Assembly (NCBI GenBank): GCA_018648265.1 | Contig: JABGRN010000024.1 | Coordinates: forward strand, 1 to 57,534 | DNA: 57,534 nucleotides | Direction of reading: 5' to 3' | Origin: Prolixibacteraceae bacterium | Lineage (GTDB): Bacteria; Bacteroidota; Bacteroidia; Bacteroidales; Prolixibacteraceae | In this document: positions 27,078 to 37,400 of the stretch, piece by piece | Layout of the letters: each line of letters opens with the position of its first letter | How positions within the stretch are numbered: the first letter of the stretch is position 1 | Position numbers and translations under genes: made by a program | The notes under the pieces: model-generated | Databases searched by the model: none | Told to the model about the DNA's origin: nothing | What the model saw: only the letters and a program-made list of their open reading frames with translations

Positions 27078-27890
27078 ATGATTCGCACGTTTTTAATATT
27101 TATCGGGTTCGCATTATTTTCGCTGAAGGGAATTTCTCAAACGAAAACTATTCAAATTTCTACTAATCTTGGAACCATAAAGTTCAAATTGTACGATGAT
27201 ACGCCAAAACACCAGGATGCTTTTATAAAATTGGCAAATGAAGGATATTACAATGGCACTCTTTTTTACAGGGTAATGCAGGATTTTCTGATTCAAGGTG
27301 GTTCGAAAAGTTCGAAAGGTGCGCCACCTGGGAAACGCATCGGTTATGGCGATCCTGACAAAACTGTTGACGATGAAATCCTTTCACACTATTTTCATAA
27401 AAAAGGAGCATTGTGCGCACCCCGCCAACCCGATGAAGTGAATCCATTTCAACAATCCGATATTTCGCAGTTTTATATTGTAAAAGGAAGAGTTCACTCC
27501 CCTGGTGAATTAGATACAATGGAAATAAGTGTTAATCGGCCAATCAGAAATAAGATTGTTAAAAAGTACATGACCCCGGAAATCAGGACTAAGTTAAAAC
27601 AGCTTAAAGAAGAAAATAAGGTTAAGGAATTCCGCGAAATTGCCCAGGACGTAAAAGACAGGATCGAAACTGAATACAAGTTGCAAACCGGGACAATTGA
27701 ATTTTCGGAGGCACAGCGCAACGCATACACTACTATTGGCGGCTATCCAGATTTAGACGGCAAATACACCATTTTTGGTGAATGTATTTCTGGGTTTGAA
27801 GTGATCGATAAAATTGCTTCGTTAAAAACAGATAAAAATAATCGGCCTATTACCGATGTGAAAATAACCGTTACGATTTTGAATGAATAA
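27078..27890 (+). CDS. Cyclophilin-type peptidyl-prolyl isomerase, exported (copy 2)
   Basis: 270 residues, signal peptide without lipobox (KGISQ), so likely periplasmic and soluble. The active site is slightly changed: FYRVMQDFLIQGG keeps arginine, phenylalanine and glutamine but has tyrosine for the usual histidine and leucine for methionine. QSDISQFYIVKG and TTIGGYPDLDGKYTIFGE are conserved. The helical insertion of copy 1 is present, so the two arose by duplication. Confidence 0.92.
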   Translation: MIRTFLIFIGFALFSLKGISQTKTIQISTNLGTIKFKLYDDTPKHQDAFIKLANEGYYNGTLFYRVMQDFLIQGGSKSSKGAPPGKRIGYGDPDKTVDDEILSHYFHKKGALCAPRQPDEVNPFQQSDISQFYIVKGRVHSPGELDTMEISVNRPIRNKIVKKYMTPEIRTKLKQLKEENKVKEFREIAQDVKDRIETEYKLQTGTIEFSEAQRNAYTTIGGYPDLDGKYTIFGECISGFEVIDKIASLKTDKNNRPITDVKITVTILNE

Positions 27891-27893
27891 AGT

Positions 27894-29219
27894 ATGAAAT
27901 TTTCATCCCTTTTATTGATTTTGGTTTTTGTTCTCTTTTCTTGTAAAACGAAAGAAAAAAAGCCATTTGACCCAAAACCGGAAACTCAGAAAATTGAGGC
28001 GAAAAACCAAAATGAGGAATGGGAAGGAATAATGTCTTCGATTGTTAAAATCGATTCGTACGATGGGAGTCGAATCCTGGAATCGGGACAAGGTTTTTTT
28101 GTGGCTGAGAATTTAATTGTTACAAAGTATTCTTTGATTAACCAGGCAAATAAAGTTTTGGTTTCACCTTTCGATTCAGATAAAAAATTCACATCGAATA
28201 AATATGTCGCATTTGATAGAATAAACGATCTGATTATTTTACAGGTCGATAGTGTAAAACGGAAACCGATAGGATTATTTTCAGGAACCGTTCCGAATTC
28301 AGCTAAAACCATGTATATTTCATCGGCTTCGGGAAAAACGATTCAACTTTTTACAGGGAAAGTATTAAATCTGGCTACTGCAAGAGGGACAAAATTGTAT
28401 AGAATTACCAATAGGGTCAGAAAATCTACTTTTGGTATGCCCATTTTTGTTTCAAATAAAAAAGCAATTGGAATTGCATTTTCGGCAACTGTAAATTACG
28501 AAATGCAAAGTTTTGCTATTCCTTCAAGTTTTATTTTTGGCCTACTACAAAAAAGAAATAATGTAGCTGAATCATTGGAATCGCTACGTTCGAATTCAAA
28601 CGCAAAGGTATCGGCTGAAAACCGTAAAATCAGGGGGCTGGTTTTGGAAACCGATTTTGGAAATATTACAATTCGGCTTTTTAATGAAACACCGGAATAC
28701 CGCGACAATTTTATCAAACTTGTAAAAGAACATTATTACGACAGTTTATTAATTCATAGGGTAATTGCTGATTTTGGGATTCAGAGCGGTGCAGCCGATA
28801 CGCGTTACGCCGAAAAAGGGGATTTAGTTGGTTACAAAGGACCCGGCTACACAGTGCCGGCACACATTGTTCCGGAGTTGTTTCATAAACGTGGAATGAT
28901 TGGATCGCCACGAAAACCCGATACCAGAAATCAACGTCGCCGTTCCGACGGCTCTCAGTTTTATATTGTTTCGGGCCGTAAATATTTCGATAATGAATTG
29001 AATGAGCTTGAAGAACAGAACGATTATAAATTTAGTTCAATCCAGCGTCAGGCATACAAAACTATTGGCGGTTCACCTCATCTCGATGGAACTTACACTG
29101 TTTTTGGTGAAGTTATTTCAGGAATGGAGGTAGTGGATAAAATTGTGAAAGTTGAAACCGACCGCGAATGGAGGCCATTGAAAGATATTCGCTTGAAAAA
29201 AATTACGATTCTGAAATAA
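27894..29219 (+). CDS. Lipoprotein fusing a degenerate trypsin-like domain to a cyclophilin (copy 3)
   Basis: 441 residues with lipobox LFSC. Residues ~45-225 follow the S1C/HtrA barrel: GQGFFVAENLIVTKYSLI, NDLIILQVD and KSTFGMPIFVSNKKAIGIAF. The catalytic histidine of TNHHV is replaced (TKYS), and GDSGSP has become STFGMP without the serine, so it is a pseudoprotease. Residues ~240-441 are a cyclophilin with LIHRVIADFGIQSG and RSDGSQFYIVSG; the methionine of the pocket is glycine, so activity may be low. The long helical insertion of copies 1 and 2 is shortened. Perhaps a peptide-binding adaptor that presents clients to the isomerase operon. Confidence 0.85.
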   Translation: MKFSSLLLILVFVLFSCKTKEKKPFDPKPETQKIEAKNQNEEWEGIMSSIVKIDSYDGSRILESGQGFFVAENLIVTKYSLINQANKVLVSPFDSDKKFTSNKYVAFDRINDLIILQVDSVKRKPIGLFSGTVPNSAKTMYISSASGKTIQLFTGKVLNLATARGTKLYRITNRVRKSTFGMPIFVSNKKAIGIAFSATVNYEMQSFAIPSSFIFGLLQKRNNVAESLESLRSNSNAKVSAENRKIRGLVLETDFGNITIRLFNETPEYRDNFIKLVKEHYYDSLLIHRVIADFGIQSGAADTRYAEKGDLVGYKGPGYTVPAHIVPELFHKRGMIGSPRKPDTRNQRRRSDGSQFYIVSGRKYFDNELNELEEQNDYKFSSIQRQAYKTIGGSPHLDGTYTVFGEVISGMEVVDKIVKVETDREWRPLKDIRLKKITILK

Positions 29220-29224
29220 TGAAC

Positions 29225-29848
29225 CTAAAAAATCTCAGCCAATTCCGCCCGATCTTTTAGCCAAAAAGTTTTTAATCCGGCTTTTTCAGCAGCCAAAATA
29301 TTTTTCTCCAAATCATCAATAAAAACAGATTCTGCCGGATTTACACTAGAAAGTTTAATTACTTTTTTGAATGAACTTAAATCAGGTTTGCGTTCGTGTA
29401 TTTCGTGCGAATAATAGGTTTTTGAAAAAAGTGAAGGAAAATCAATTTTGTGCTCAGCTTTAAAAGCGGGCAACAACCGGTCGATGTGAATTTGATTGGT
29501 ATTGCTGAAAAGATAAACATTGTAATTTTTCCTGAGTTCTTGTACAATTTTTACCCGTTCTGCCGGAATATCTAAAACCATGGCACTCCAGGCATCGTCA
29601 ATTTGAAGGTCAGTTGCATTTTCATTATTTAGGATTTCCCGCACTTTTTTTCTGAATTCTTCGGGCGTAACTTTGCCAATTTCGAGTTCATAAAAAACAG
29701 GATCTGAATAAGCTTGTTGTCTGTTTAATACGTCATTTTTTAATCCTAATTCCTGAAAAGCTTTTATTGATGCATTAAAATCTAAATTCAATAAAACATT
29801 ACCTAAATCGAAAATGATATTCGTAATGTCGGTGAGGTCAATCTTCAT
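29225..29848 (-). CDS. HAD-family phosphatase (YihX-like)
   Basis: 207 residues from the ATG at 29848. Motif I is NIIFDLGNVLLNLDF, motif II VYLFSNTNQIH, motif III the KPDLSSFKK lysine, and motif IV FIDDLEKNILAAEKAG. It resembles alpha-D-glucose-1-phosphate phosphatase YihX and epoxide-hydrolase N-terminal HADs. It is divergent from mtnA with only 44 bases between, so the two promoters must overlap; whether it acts in methylthioadenosine salvage is unknown. Confidence 0.88.
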   Translation of the reverse strand: MKIDLTDITNIIFDLGNVLLNLDFNASIKAFQELGLKNDVLNRQQAYSDPVFYELEIGKVTPEEFRKKVREILNNENATDLQIDDAWSAMVLDIPAERVKIVQELRKNYNVYLFSNTNQIHIDRLLPAFKAEHKIDFPSLFSKTYYSHEIHERKPDLSSFKKVIKLSSVNPAESVFIDDLEKNILAAEKAGLKTFWLKDRAELAEIF

Positions 29849-29892
29849 TTTATTATTTTTATGCTGCAATATAAAAATTAAATCTACCGATT

Positions 29893-30996
29893 GTGAAAAT
29901 TCAGGGTAAACAATATCATACTATCTGGTTAAAAGAAGGAGATTCAAAAACGGTTCAGGTAATCGATCAGCGTAAATTACCTTTTCAGTTTGAAGTTGTT
30001 GATTTAAAAACAACTCAGGATTCATGGTTTGCCATAAATGAAATGGTGGTTCGCGGAGCTCCGCTAATTGGTGTAACCGCAGCGTTCGGAATATACATTG
30101 CACTTCTGGAATTTCAGGAAGGAAATTTGGAAACTTATTTAATTGAAAAAGCAGATTACCTGAAATCGTCTCGCCCAACAGCTGTAAACCTGGCTTTTGC
30201 GGTGGAGGAAATGTTAAAATTCATTTTACAAGAAAAATCGAATCCTAAATTGATTGAAAAAACACTCGAAAAGGCAAATCAATTAAAAGAAAAAGAAATT
30301 CAGTTTAGTGAAAAAATTGGAGAATTCGGGGTAAATATTATTGAAGAAATTTACGAAACGAAAAAAGACACTGTAAATATTCTGACCCACTGCAACGCAG
30401 GATGGCTCGCCTGCATCGACTGGGGAACTGCAACAGCACCCATGTACAAAGCACATTTAAAAGGAATTCCTGTGCATGTTTGGGTGGACGAAACCCGGCC
30501 ACGAAATCAAGGAGCTCGGTTAACTGCTTTTGAATTGGGTGAAGAAGGGATTCCTCACACTGTGATTCCGGATAATACAGGAGGACATTTAATGCAGCAT
30601 GGTAAAGTTGATTTAGTAATTGTTGGCAGCGACAGAACAACAATTAACGGAGATGTAGCAAACAAAATTGGAACTTACCTAAAAGCACTGGCTGCAAAAG
30701 ATAATAATATTCCTTTTTATGTTGCACTTCCTTCGTCAACTTTCGATTGGGAACTTGAGGATGGAATTAAGGAAATTCCTATTGAATTACGCGACTCAAA
30801 AGAAGTTTCAGAAATTGAAGGTTGGACGGAAAATGGCGTTCAAAGTGTTCGGTTGATTCCTAAAAATAGCAAAGTAGCAAATTACGGTTTCGATGTTACT
30901 CCCGCTCGTTTGGTAACCGGGCTTATAACCGAGCGCGGTATTTGTGAGGCTCAAAAAGATAGTATCTTAAAACTTTTTCCTGAAAAGAATTATTAA
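29893..30996 (+). CDS. mtnA: S-methyl-5-thioribose-1-phosphate isomerase
   Basis: 367 residues, GTG start. Converts methylthioribose-1-phosphate to methylthioribulose-1-phosphate. Motifs: NEMVVRGAPLIGVTAAFG, the catalytic cysteine in ILTHCNAGWLACIDWGTA, VDETRPRNQGARLTAFEL and the aspartate in IVGSDRTTINGDVANKIGTY. The NAGWLA-DWGTA form and VHVWVDETRP resemble the isomerases of Rhodospirillum-type MTA shunts more than those of Bacillus. Followed 26 bases later by mtnP. Confidence 0.92.
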   Translation: MKIQGKQYHTIWLKEGDSKTVQVIDQRKLPFQFEVVDLKTTQDSWFAINEMVVRGAPLIGVTAAFGIYIALLEFQEGNLETYLIEKADYLKSSRPTAVNLAFAVEEMLKFILQEKSNPKLIEKTLEKANQLKEKEIQFSEKIGEFGVNIIEEIYETKKDTVNILTHCNAGWLACIDWGTATAPMYKAHLKGIPVHVWVDETRPRNQGARLTAFELGEEGIPHTVIPDNTGGHLMQHGKVDLVIVGSDRTTINGDVANKIGTYLKALAAKDNNIPFYVALPSSTFDWELEDGIKEIPIELRDSKEVSEIEGWTENGVQSVRLIPKNSKVANYGFDVTPARLVTGLITERGICEAQKDSILKLFPEKNY

Positions 30997-31022
30997 TACC
31001 GAAATTTGAAACCTGTAAAAAT

Positions 31023-31769
31023 ATGACAAAAATTGCAATCATTGGCGGCTCCGGATTAGAGGATCCTACAATTTTACAAAATCCTAAAACTTTAAATATT
31101 GAAACTCCCTTTGGTAATCCATCGTCGAGTTTTAAAACGGGCAGAATCATGGGAGTTGATGTCGTTATTTTATCCCGTCATGGACGGAATCATTCTATTC
31201 CACCGACGCAGGTAAATAATCGGGCAAATTTGTGGGCTATTAAAAACTTGGATTGTTCGCATATTATTGCTACAACTGCTTGTGGTAGTTTAAGAGAAGA
31301 AATTGGTCGGGGAGACATTGTAATACTTGATCAATTTATTGATTTCACGCACCACCGCGAAACAACTTTTTATAAAAATTTTCCTCCCGGAGAATTAAAA
31401 CATACCCCAATGGCAGATCCCTTTAACAAGGATTTAAGAGAAAAACTAATCGGGAAAGCAAACGAATTAAATCTTGATTACCATAAAAAAGGAACAGTTA
31501 TAACAATTGAAGGGCCACGTTTTTCAACTCGTGCCGAGTCGAACATGTTTCGTTTGTGGGGAGCAGATGTAATAAATATGTCTATAGCACCTGAATGTAT
31601 TTTGGCAAACGAATTGGGAATTCCATACGCAGCAATTGCGCTCAGCACAGATTACGATTGCTGGAAAACTGACGAAGAGCCGGTGACCTGGGAAGAAGTG
31701 ATTAAAGTTTTTAATGAAAATGTTGAAAATGTAATTCAACTTCTTACAAATACGATTTCTCTGTTGTAA
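31023..31769 (+). CDS. mtnP: S-methyl-5'-thioadenosine phosphorylase
   Basis: 248 residues. Splits methylthioadenosine with phosphate into adenine and methylthioribose-1-phosphate, feeding mtnA. It shows IAIIGGSGLED (phosphate loop), SRHGRNHSIPPTQVNNRAN, ATTACGSLREEIGRGDIV, IEGPRFSTRAE and STDYDCW (base-binding aspartates). The stop codon overlaps the left inverted repeat of a small element. Confidence 0.93.
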   Translation: MTKIAIIGGSGLEDPTILQNPKTLNIETPFGNPSSSFKTGRIMGVDVVILSRHGRNHSIPPTQVNNRANLWAIKNLDCSHIIATTACGSLREEIGRGDIVILDQFIDFTHHRETTFYKNFPPGELKHTPMADPFNKDLREKLIGKANELNLDYHKKGTVITIEGPRFSTRAESNMFRLWGADVINMSIAPECILANELGIPYAAIALSTDYDCWKTDEEPVTWEEVIKVFNENVENVIQLLTNTISLL

Positions 31770-31894
31770 TACCAATTGTACTTTGAGATGCCGCATGGCA
31801 ATTTCGAAGTTTATAATGGTTAATGCCTATACTACAACAAAGGAGTATGCTGAGTAAAACGAAAGCATGCGACATTTGATTGTTAAATCGGTAT
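31768..31894. mobile_element. Possible small inverted-repeat element (MITE-like)
   Basis: AATACCAATT (31768-31777) and AAATCGGTAT (31885-31894) are imperfect inverted repeats around 107 bases without a reading frame. Its left repeat includes the stop codon of mtnP. No transposase and no clear target duplication are seen, so the call rests on inverted ends only. Confidence 0.4.
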
Positions 31895-31896
31895 AA

Positions 31897-32048
31897 AAGA
31901 TTTTTTTTGGCATAACATTTGTAAAAACTTGCACAACTGTTTCAAAGCCATGAAACACCGTTCTCGTTCAGTAAACAAATATAATTCAGCCATCCTGATT
32001 TGTTGGCTATCAGTTCCCGGCGGTATCTTTAGGTGCCGCTTTTTTTTT
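31897..32048 (+). ncRNA. Candidate small RNA ending in a strong terminator
   Basis: About 150 bases with no plausible coding sequence, ending in GCGGTATC/GGTGCCGC and nine T. Internal hairpins include GTTTCA-AAGCCA-TGAAAC (with outer AAC/GTT) and AGCCA/TGGCT. Size and isolation would suit a regulatory RNA such as 6S, but I cannot match it to a family. The start is a guess. Confidence 0.35.
32020..32048 (+). terminator. Strong rho-independent terminator
   Basis: An 8-bp stem (GCGGTATC with GGTGCCGC, two G-U pairs), loop TTTA, then nine T on the plus strand. It lies 250 bases after mtnP, so it ends either a long mtnAP 3' region or a separate small RNA. Confidence 0.85.
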
Positions 32049-32196
32049 GGTGCCACGAATAATTGAGACAAAAGTAAAAATATTACTTTTTAACCATTGT
32101 TCAGAAATTTTTATTCCCGGAAATTAAAAAATTATTTCCCTGGTTTTTTGTTTTAAGGGTTTGTAAAAGGAAAGTGTTGGTTTGCTTTTGTCCTAG

Positions 32197-33186
32197 CTAA
32201 TTTGCAACAATTTGCATATAGATTACGATTCCGAAAAGCATTATTAAAATAAGTTCGCCCCAGAACCTGCCTTTCATAAATGCCAAAAAATTGGAAATCA
32301 GATAACTAACAGGGATTAAAATAATAATTAATATTTCTTGTGATGTAGCCGGGATCAAAATAAAACTGAATACCAGAAAAATAAAAATCAGAAAGAATAT
32401 TGTAAAATATTTACGCGAACTTACCTTTTTAGTATCGTATTGTTGAATAATTTTTATACTTCCCAAAGTTGTCAGAAGAATTAAAAATCCCAGGAAAATA
32501 TGTAAAGGAACATTAGATTTGAAATGATTATTGTCCGTAATTAAATTTTGCTCGAATGTTTTAAGCAACTCCATAAATTGTTCGGTTAAAATAGCATAGG
32601 TAAAAGCAAAAAATATTGGCAAAAGAAATCCAATAATCATTACAATAAATTCACGCCATCGGTTATCGCGTGTTAAAAAGGCAACTCCTGCAAGGAAAGC
32701 TGGAATTAGGATAAAAAGGTTCAAATAAAAAAGAGTACCAATGCCTAGTAAAAACCCACTGTCGAAAATGGCGGGGTAAGGTTTTGTTTTATCGTAAATG
32801 CTGAATAAGCGGGAAATGGCTAAAAGTAAAAAAATAACTGCAAAATAAACCGGGTGAAGAGTGTGCATTTCTGTAATACCCCCCAATAAAATTACAAATA
32901 AAGGAGCTGGTAACAATGTCCTAATTCTGATAAATGCATATCTACTATTTATTTGCTGAACCATAAATGCCAAAATAATTACCAGGATTAAAGCTGTAAC
33001 ACTTTGGGTAAAAGCTGAATTTTTCAGAAAATTATCAATGGGCAAATAAAGTAGATTTTTATTTTCGCCAAGAAAAAAAGGATATAATTGGGGATGCAAA
33101 AGACTTTCTCCCCAAAAAAGCAGGCCAATAATGGGGAAGAGGATATAATTGCCCGACTGGTTGGCTTTTAGTATTCGAAGTATCAT
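32197..33186 (-). CDS. DUF6427 family polytopic membrane protein
   Basis: 329 residues with about nine hydrophobic helices and the opening MILRILKANQSGNYILFPIIG, the family's usual start. Function unknown; the family is found in Bacteroidota, often close to purD or glycosyltransferases. It begins 2 bases after purD ends and is last of a three-gene transcript (GT117, purD, DUF6427). Confidence 0.8.
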   Translation of the reverse strand: MILRILKANQSGNYILFPIIGLLFWGESLLHPQLYPFFLGENKNLLYLPIDNFLKNSAFTQSVTALILVIILAFMVQQINSRYAFIRIRTLLPAPLFVILLGGITEMHTLHPVYFAVIFLLLAISRLFSIYDKTKPYPAIFDSGFLLGIGTLFYLNLFILIPAFLAGVAFLTRDNRWREFIVMIIGFLLPIFFAFTYAILTEQFMELLKTFEQNLITDNNHFKSNVPLHIFLGFLILLTTLGSIKIIQQYDTKKVSSRKYFTIFFLIFIFLVFSFILIPATSQEILIIILIPVSYLISNFLAFMKGRFWGELILIMLFGIVIYMQIVAN

Positions 33187-33188
33187 TT

Positions 33189-34457
33189 TTACAAATCGAA
33201 ACCTAAATCTTTTCTAAAATATTTTTTATCGAATTCAATAACTTCGGCATTTTTATACGAAGTTTTTAGTGCATCATTTATAGTTTTACCAAACGAACTT
33301 ATAGCAATAACACGGCCACCATTGGTTACAATGTTGTTCCCTACTTTTTTTGTTCCGGCATGAAAAATAATACTATTTGGGGTATTTTCAGTTCCCGAAA
33401 TAACTTTTTCTTTTTCGTAATTCTCAGGATAACCTCCCGAAACCAACATTACCGATGCCACAGATTGCTCATCGAATTCAATCTTTTTTTCTTCTAGATT
33501 GCCATTGGCTGCACCTTCAAGTAAATCGACAAAGTCTGATTTTATACGTAAAATTACTGCTTCGGTTTCCGGATCCCCCATTCTTACATTATATTCGATT
33601 ACATAAGGATTTCCTTTTACATTAATTAAGCCGAAGAAAATAAAACCAGTGTATTCTATTTGTTCTTTTTGAAGCCCGGAAATGGTAGTTTGGATAATTT
33701 GGGTTTCTACCTTGTCCATAAATTCGGCGTTTACAAAAGGAACTGGCGAAACGGCTCCCATACCTCCAGTATTTAGTCCCGTGTCGCCTTCACCAATCCG
33801 TTTGTAATCTTTAGCTTCGGGTAGAATTTTATAGCTTTTCCCATCGGTAATTACAAAAACCGAAACTTCAACACCACTCAAAAATTCTTCAATTACTACT
33901 TTATTGCTTGCATCCCCAAATTGCCCGGCCAGCATTTTCCTAAGCGAATTTTCTGCTTCTTCCAATGAATCAATAATCAACACACCTTTTCCGGCAGCCA
34001 GACCATCGGCTTTTAGAACGTATGGAGAAACCAAAGTTTTCAAAAAATTAATACCTTCTGTCAGGTTATTTGAAGAAACTGTAAAATATTTTGCAGTAGG
34101 AATAGAATTGCGTAGCATAAAATCTTTGGCAAAATTCTTACTGCCTTCCAGTTTGGCCCCGGCTTTTTTAGGTCCAACGACTTTTATCGATTTCAAATCG
34201 GGATCGTTGGCAAAAAAATCGTGTATTCCTTCAACCAAAGGAACTTCGGGACCAACCACCACCATGTTGATTTTATTTTCTACAACGAGTTTTTTTATTT
34301 TTTGAAAATCGTTGACATTGGCATTTAGGTTTATTCCAATTTCTGCCGTACCCGGATTTCCAGGTGCAAAAAATAGTTTTTTTATTTTTTTACTTTGATT
34401 TATTTTCCAACCTAAAGCATGTTCTCTTCCTCCGGAGCCAATTAAAAGGATATTCAT
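33189..34457 (-). CDS. purD: Phosphoribosylamine-glycine ligase
   Basis: 422 residues. Second step of purine synthesis: joins glycine to phosphoribosylamine using ATP. Motifs: [24 protein letters not shown], the ATP-grasp lysine loop [27 protein letters not shown] and [14 protein letters not shown]. It lies between a GT117 membrane protein and the DUF6427 gene with 20-base and 2-base gaps; no other pur genes are near. Confidence 0.97.
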   Translation of the reverse strand: MNILLIGSGGREHALGWKINQSKKIKKLFFAPGNPGTAEIGINLNANVNDFQKIKKLVVENKINMVVVGPEVPLVEGIHDFFANDPDLKSIKVVGPKKAGAKLEGSKNFAKDFMLRNSIPTAKYFTVSSNNLTEGINFLKTLVSPYVLKADGLAAGKGVLIIDSLEEAENSLRKMLAGQFGDASNKVVIEEFLSGVEVSVFVITDGKSYKILPEAKDYKRIGEGDTGLNTGGMGAVSPVPFVNAEFMDKVETQIIQTTISGLQKEQIEYTGFIFFGLINVKGNPYVIEYNVRMGDPETEAVILRIKSDFVDLLEGAANGNLEEKKIEFDEQSVASVMLVSGGYPENYEKEKVISGTENTPNSIIFHAGTKKVGNNIVTNGGRVIAISSFGKTINDALKTSYKNAEVIEFDKKYFRKDLGFDL

Positions 34458-34477
34458 AAATATAGGTTTACATGAAT

Positions 34478-37400
34478 TTAACCAGCAGTGTATTGTTCAT
34501 AATATGCTTGCACTGTCTGAGCAATTTTTTGAGCCATTTCAATATCACCATTGTTTCGTGTAGCCCTTTCCATTTTTTGCATATAAAAAAGAGTACGCTG
34601 GATTTCTTCGCTTACACTTTGAGTTTGTATTAATTTACGATCCAAGGAGAGGAAATAGCTCAGTTCATCGTTATAAATATCAAATGCCGATTCAATAATA
34701 TTTTTACCTTTTTCAGTTGAACCCGCCCGGAAGTAACTTTCTGCCAGGTCGAGTGCAAAATATTCGTAACGCACAATTTCGTTGGGGATAAGTTCAAAAC
34801 AACGGTCGATAACCTTAACAGCAGAATCTTTTTTACCTTCTTCTAATAATCCTATGGCAAGCCGGTTAAAGCTGTTCCTGATGTTGGTCATCATCCGAAA
34901 ATTATTCTCATCAACATAAATGTTGGGATCATTCATGTTGCCCCAGGCAAATTTGTTCATTAAATTATCATACATCAATTCGGTAGCAACACGTCCAAAA
35001 GACAATCTTTCGGGTGCACTTTCACTTTTTATTGGCACAAAACGATAAGCAAACCCTTCTACCTGGAAGTAATCGCTTAAGCCCATGTATTTGTTTCGTC
35101 CAACCGTAATAGCCCAATAAATTGGCCTTTCCCAGTTGTTTGTTGCTAGAAGATCTAAAATCATCATTTCATCTTTAGCAATATAATTCTTGCCGCTTAG
35201 ATCGATGGTAATTGTATCAACAATTTTGTCGTAATCTTCGGGTGCTACAACATTATTTCTAATTACAGCCTCTTTATCGATTTTGAAGCTTAATACTTTT
35301 TTGGGAATGTATGCTGCATTTTCTGCCTGTTGAAGTTTTGTTGCAGGATTATCGTCGGCAATAAAAGTTATTGCTTCTTTTAACCCAATCGATTTTCTTG
35401 AAATTCGCGGGTCATCCATAAGGTAAACAACATCTCTGGTTCCTTGCCGGTATTTATCAAGTGTCAACGAAAAAGGTACAGGCTTTGATTCGTAGGCCTG
35501 CAATTTCATTTGGTTAATATACCAGTCGGTTTGCAGGTAACTTAAATTACAAACCCTAACATCGGTACGCACGCCTTCTACTTCCTGGTTGTACCAAAGC
35601 GGGAATGTATCGTTGTCGCCATTAGTGAAAATTATGCCGTTTGGCTGGCATGTTTTTAGGTAATTAGCCCCAAAATCTCGTGCGGTGTACCTTTCCGATC
35701 TGTCGTGATCGTCCCAGTTTTCAATACCCATTATTCCAGGCACCAAAATCAATGTTGCTAATCCGGCAATTCCGGCTGCAATTGTTTCAGGCAAATATTT
35801 TTTTAATGTTTCTGAAATTGCCAAAACACCTAATCCCATCCAAATGGCAAAAGCATAAAACGAACCTGCGTATGCATAATCTCTTTCACGCGGTTGGTGG
35901 GGGTATTGATTTAGGTAAACAACAATTGCCAAACCGGTTAAAATAAACATTAGCGAAACTACCCAGAGTCCTTTTTTCCCTTCCTTGCCTTTATTGTATT
36001 GAAAAAATATCCCAAGCAAACCCAGAAGCAGGGGTAAAAAATAATAAGTGTTTCGTGCTTTGTTATTGGCAAACCTTCCCGGAATATTTTCCTGACTGCC
36101 CAAGCGCCATTCATCAATAAAATTTACCCCGCTTAACCAGTTCCCGTTTATAACGCTGCCATGGCTTTGAATATCGTTTTGTCGACCAACAAAATTCCAC
36201 ATAAAATACCGAAGATACATGTGCCCAACGTGGTAGCTAAAAAAGAAACGCATATTTTCAGTAAAAGTAGGCTTAACTATGGTTTCCATTTCTCCGCGCT
36301 CATTGCGGTGTTGAATTCTAGTTCCTTTAATTTGTCCCCATTCTACATAATCGTCAGCGTGAGAAGCCTCCATTGTACTCCACATCCGTGGGAAAAGTGC
36401 TTTGAACTTGTCGTCATAATTTGGTCTAACCTTGTGATCTGTAACTAAATATTCACCGTCAATTTGAGAATAAATGGGTTTGCCTTCAATATATCTTTGT
36501 TCCGGGTTTAGGGGAGTATTGTAATATTGCCCGTGTAAAAGCGGTCGTTCGCCATACTGTTCGCGATTGAGATAACTTAACAAAGTAAATGCATTGTTCG
36601 GGCTGTTTTGATCCATTGGTGGTTTGGCAGCCGAACGAATAATTATTAAGGCAAAAGAAGAATACCCGATTAGAATTGCGGTTAGGCCAACGAGAACAGT
36701 ATTCCATAAAACCTTATTATTTTTAACAGTATATTGAATACCCAAAATAATGGCAGTAATAATAGCTGCAACATAAAAGAGAATTCCCGAATGGTAAGGT
36801 AGCCCAAATGAGTTTACAAACAGCAGCTCAAACCAGGAGCCAATTGTTACAAAACCAGGAATTATCCCATACATTATAATTGCAAGAATAATAACAGATG
36901 TTGCCAAAGCAACTAAAATTCCGTTTCTGGAAACTTCGTATTTTTTGAAATAATAGACAAAAACAATTGCTGGAATAGCAAGCAAGTTTAATAGGTGGAC
37001 TCCAATGGACAATCCGATTATGTATGCAATTAAAATCAACCAGCGATTTGCGTTAGGTTCATCTGCTACATTTTCCCATTTCAGGATTGCCCAAAACACA
37101 ACTGCAGTCATTAGCGAGGAAGTGGCATAAACTTCACCTTCTGCAGCAGAAAACCAAAATGTATCGGAAAAGGTGTAAGCCAACGCCCCGATAAAACCAC
37201 TTGCAATAATCGACATGGTTTGTCCGGTTGTGATTTTACCGGATGTTACAACGAGTTTTTTTGCCAGGTGTGTAATCGTCCAGAATAAAAACATGATGGT
37301 AAATGCACTGGCCAAAGCTGAAAGTGCATTAACCATTTTTGCCGCATTTTCAGGGCCTCCACCAAAAAGGGTAAAAAACCGGCCAATAATCATAAAAAAG

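Noticed and set aside
31883-32071. 62-codon minus-strand frame
   Set aside because: It crosses the strong plus-strand terminator and the inverted-repeat end; no sign of a real protein.
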